In this document: positions 4,980 through 5,585 of the stretch, piece by piece
Numbering within the stretch: position 1 is the first letter of the stretch
Layout of the letters: each line of letters begins with the position of its first letter
Assembly: GCA_001821155.1 (NCBI GenBank)
Contig: MHSB01000002.1
Coordinates: forward strand, 1 to 5,585
DNA length: 5,585 nucleotides
From: Candidatus Taylorbacteria bacterium RIFCSPLOWO2_01_FULL_50_130
GTDB lineage: Bacteria; Patescibacteriota; Minisyncoccia; Phycocordibacterales; UBA10002
Direction: 5' to 3'
Translations under genes and position numbers: made by a program
Notes under the pieces: generated by a model
Told to the model about the DNA's origin: nothing
The model's input: only the letters and a program-made list of their open reading frames with translations
Databases searched by the model: none

Positions 4980-4982
4980 ACG

Positions 4983-5060
4983 TCACAGCTTGCTTTTGGC
5001 CAGTGCCTCGTCGCTCAAATAATCCCAAAACTGGAGCTCACTCGAGAGTTCATTTTCCAT
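4983..5060 (-). CDS. 25-residue antitoxin-like small ORF
   Basis: The ORF encodes 25 residues ending ELQFWDYLSDEALAKSKL. It is acidic and amphipathic, and resembles the C-terminal tails of small antitoxins, which wrap around MazF- or RelE-type toxins; this is a resemblance, not an identification. It starts nine bases after the DUF2283 gene stops and ends three bases before the MazF-like stump, so all four small genes could be on one transcript. No Shine-Dalgarno site is visible. It may be an intact minimal antitoxin or the remaining end of a longer one that lost its DNA-binding part. Confidence 0.45.
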   Translation of the reverse strand: MENELSSELQFWDYLSDEALAKSKL

Positions 5061-5069
5061 AATATGTAA

Positions 5070-5294
5070 CTACGCGAGCGAAAAAAGATTTAAGAACTTC
5101 TTGCCCACAATGACTTTGCCGAAGTTCTTTTTCCCGATTTTCTCGCTGGCTCCGATAATTTCAAGATACAACGGGTTTCCGTTTTTATCCAAGTCTAAAA
5201 GAATCTCCGGGGCAACTTCCACAGTTTTGGCCACCACACCCGCGCGAAGGCTCACATTGAGCGCATCAACCTTTTTGTCATATGTGATTTTCAT
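5070..5294 (-). CDS. DUF2283 family small protein (putative antitoxin)
   Basis: The 74-residue protein starts MKITYDKKVDALNVSLR, followed by KTVEVAPEILLDLDKNGNP and LYLEIIGASEKIG. This is the recognisable DUF2283 pattern (MKI-YD---DALYI-L, then a V-VAPG---D-D-NG---GIEILGAS core), a compact beta-rich fold of about 60 residues. Molecular function is not established. Members often follow a DUF4258 gene, and the pair is usually treated as a toxin-antitoxin-like module, so antitoxin is an inference from context. Here it lies 12 bases after the DUF4258 stop. AGGA, seven bases before the ATG and just after that stop (TGATAGGA), suggests coupled translation. The C-terminal KKNFGKVIVGKKFLNLFSLA is slightly longer than the core family and hydrophobic. 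Confidence 0.85.
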   Translation of the reverse strand: MKITYDKKVDALNVSLRAGVVAKTVEVAPEILLDLDKNGNPLYLEIIGASEKIGKKNFGKVIVGKKFLNLFSLA

Positions 5295-5306
5295 AACGAA
5301 ATCCTA

Positions 5307-5540
5307 TCAGTTATTTTTTACTCTCGCAACCAGATGAGCTGTTACAACAATAATTTCCTGCTTCAGCCGCTTAATCACAACTTTGAGGTAAATCCCCTTA
5401 AATTTCTTAAACACCTGCTCACGAAAATTGTATCCCGGGATGCGAAAATTTGGAAACTGCACTGCCACAATGACGACCGAGCGCGGTATCTTTCTCTGCT
5501 CCATTTTAAGCAACGCGTGATCGCTGAAGACTATTTTCAT
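5307..5540 (-). CDS. DUF4258 family small protein (putative RelE-like toxin)
   Basis: The 77-residue protein starts MKIVFSDHALLKMEQRKIP and continues with IPGYNFREQVFKKFKGIYLKVVI and EIIVVTAHLV. This fits DUF4258: an N-terminal strand with a conserved histidine (H8), a helix ending in an ER-I-like turn (QRKI, R16), then strands ending in IIVVTA. The family is small, basic and RelE-like in predicted fold, and is commonly adjacent to DUF2283. Its toxin role is inferred from that pairing. The frame stays open upstream to the window edge, but the family start fits the ATG at 5540; AAGG lies four bases before it, a little close. Upstream DNA is too short to tell whether atpA or another gene comes next. 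Confidence 0.8.
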   Translation of the reverse strand: MKIVFSDHALLKMEQRKIPRSVVIVAVQFPNFRIPGYNFREQVFKKFKGIYLKVVIKRLKQEIIVVTAHLVARVKNN

Positions 5541-5585
5541 TTTGCCTTGCTGTCTGCTTGATATTCTCCGTGCCTTTGACCTGTC

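Noticed and set aside
5537..5585. End of an upstream gene overlapping the DUF4258 start by ATGA
   Set aside because: One minus-strand frame does end with TGA at 5539-5537, but all three minus-strand frames are open over these few bases and the 15 visible residues match nothing recognisable, such as an AtpA end.

Overview
The window looks like part of a small, streamlined bacterial genome. The best guess is a Candidate Phyla Radiation (Patescibacteria/Parcubacteria-like) lineage or a similar metagenomic genome. The reasons are an ATP synthase operon with a very short epsilon subunit, spacers filled with 7-10 bp periodic repeats, several minimal toxin-antitoxin-like genes, and little use of Shine-Dalgarno sites. 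This placement is inference from style; no rRNA or other taxonomic marker is present.

Region 1 (1-1850) is an accessory block. A palindromic intergenic repeat (about 20-62) is followed by a 98-bp miniature inverted-repeat transposable element (127-224). Next comes an aromatic-pathway gene (339-1460) with a good ribosome binding site and a terminator (1480-1513). On the opposite strand lies tRNA-Ala(GGC) (1569-1639). The block closes with a second copy of the same 98-bp element in inverted orientation (1748-1845). The two copies differ at one base, and each has its own 5-bp target duplication (TTGAA; TTTAT). The protein joins the first lobe of a prephenate dehydratase, the catalytic/dimerisation domain of a prephenate dehydrogenase without its NAD-binding domain, and an ACT domain.

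Region 2 (1846-2110) has no confident gene. It holds a structured, protein-like stretch of unknown nature on the minus strand, a 7-bp repeat, and a 40-bp near-perfect palindrome that probably ends the ATP synthase transcript.

Region 3 (2115-4908, minus strand) is the end of an F1Fo ATP synthase operon, transcribed atpG (gamma) - atpD (beta) - atpC (epsilon). Gamma is the rotor shaft, beta carries the catalytic sites, and epsilon is reduced to its N-terminal beta-sandwich. The two gaps of about 105 bp between these genes are filled by inverted, periodic repeat arrays built from a TTAGCTTN unit (gamma-beta) or an ATTCGT unit (beta-epsilon). A related TAGCTNN array lies just upstream of atpG.

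Region 4 (4935-5540, minus strand), where atpA would normally lie, holds small toxin-antitoxin-like genes: DUF4258, DUF2283, a 25-residue antitoxin-like ORF, and a 14-residue stump that starts like a MazF/PemK toxin and then runs into the TAGCTNN array. This suggests a toxin-antitoxin island in or next to the ATP synthase operon, with one toxin eroded.
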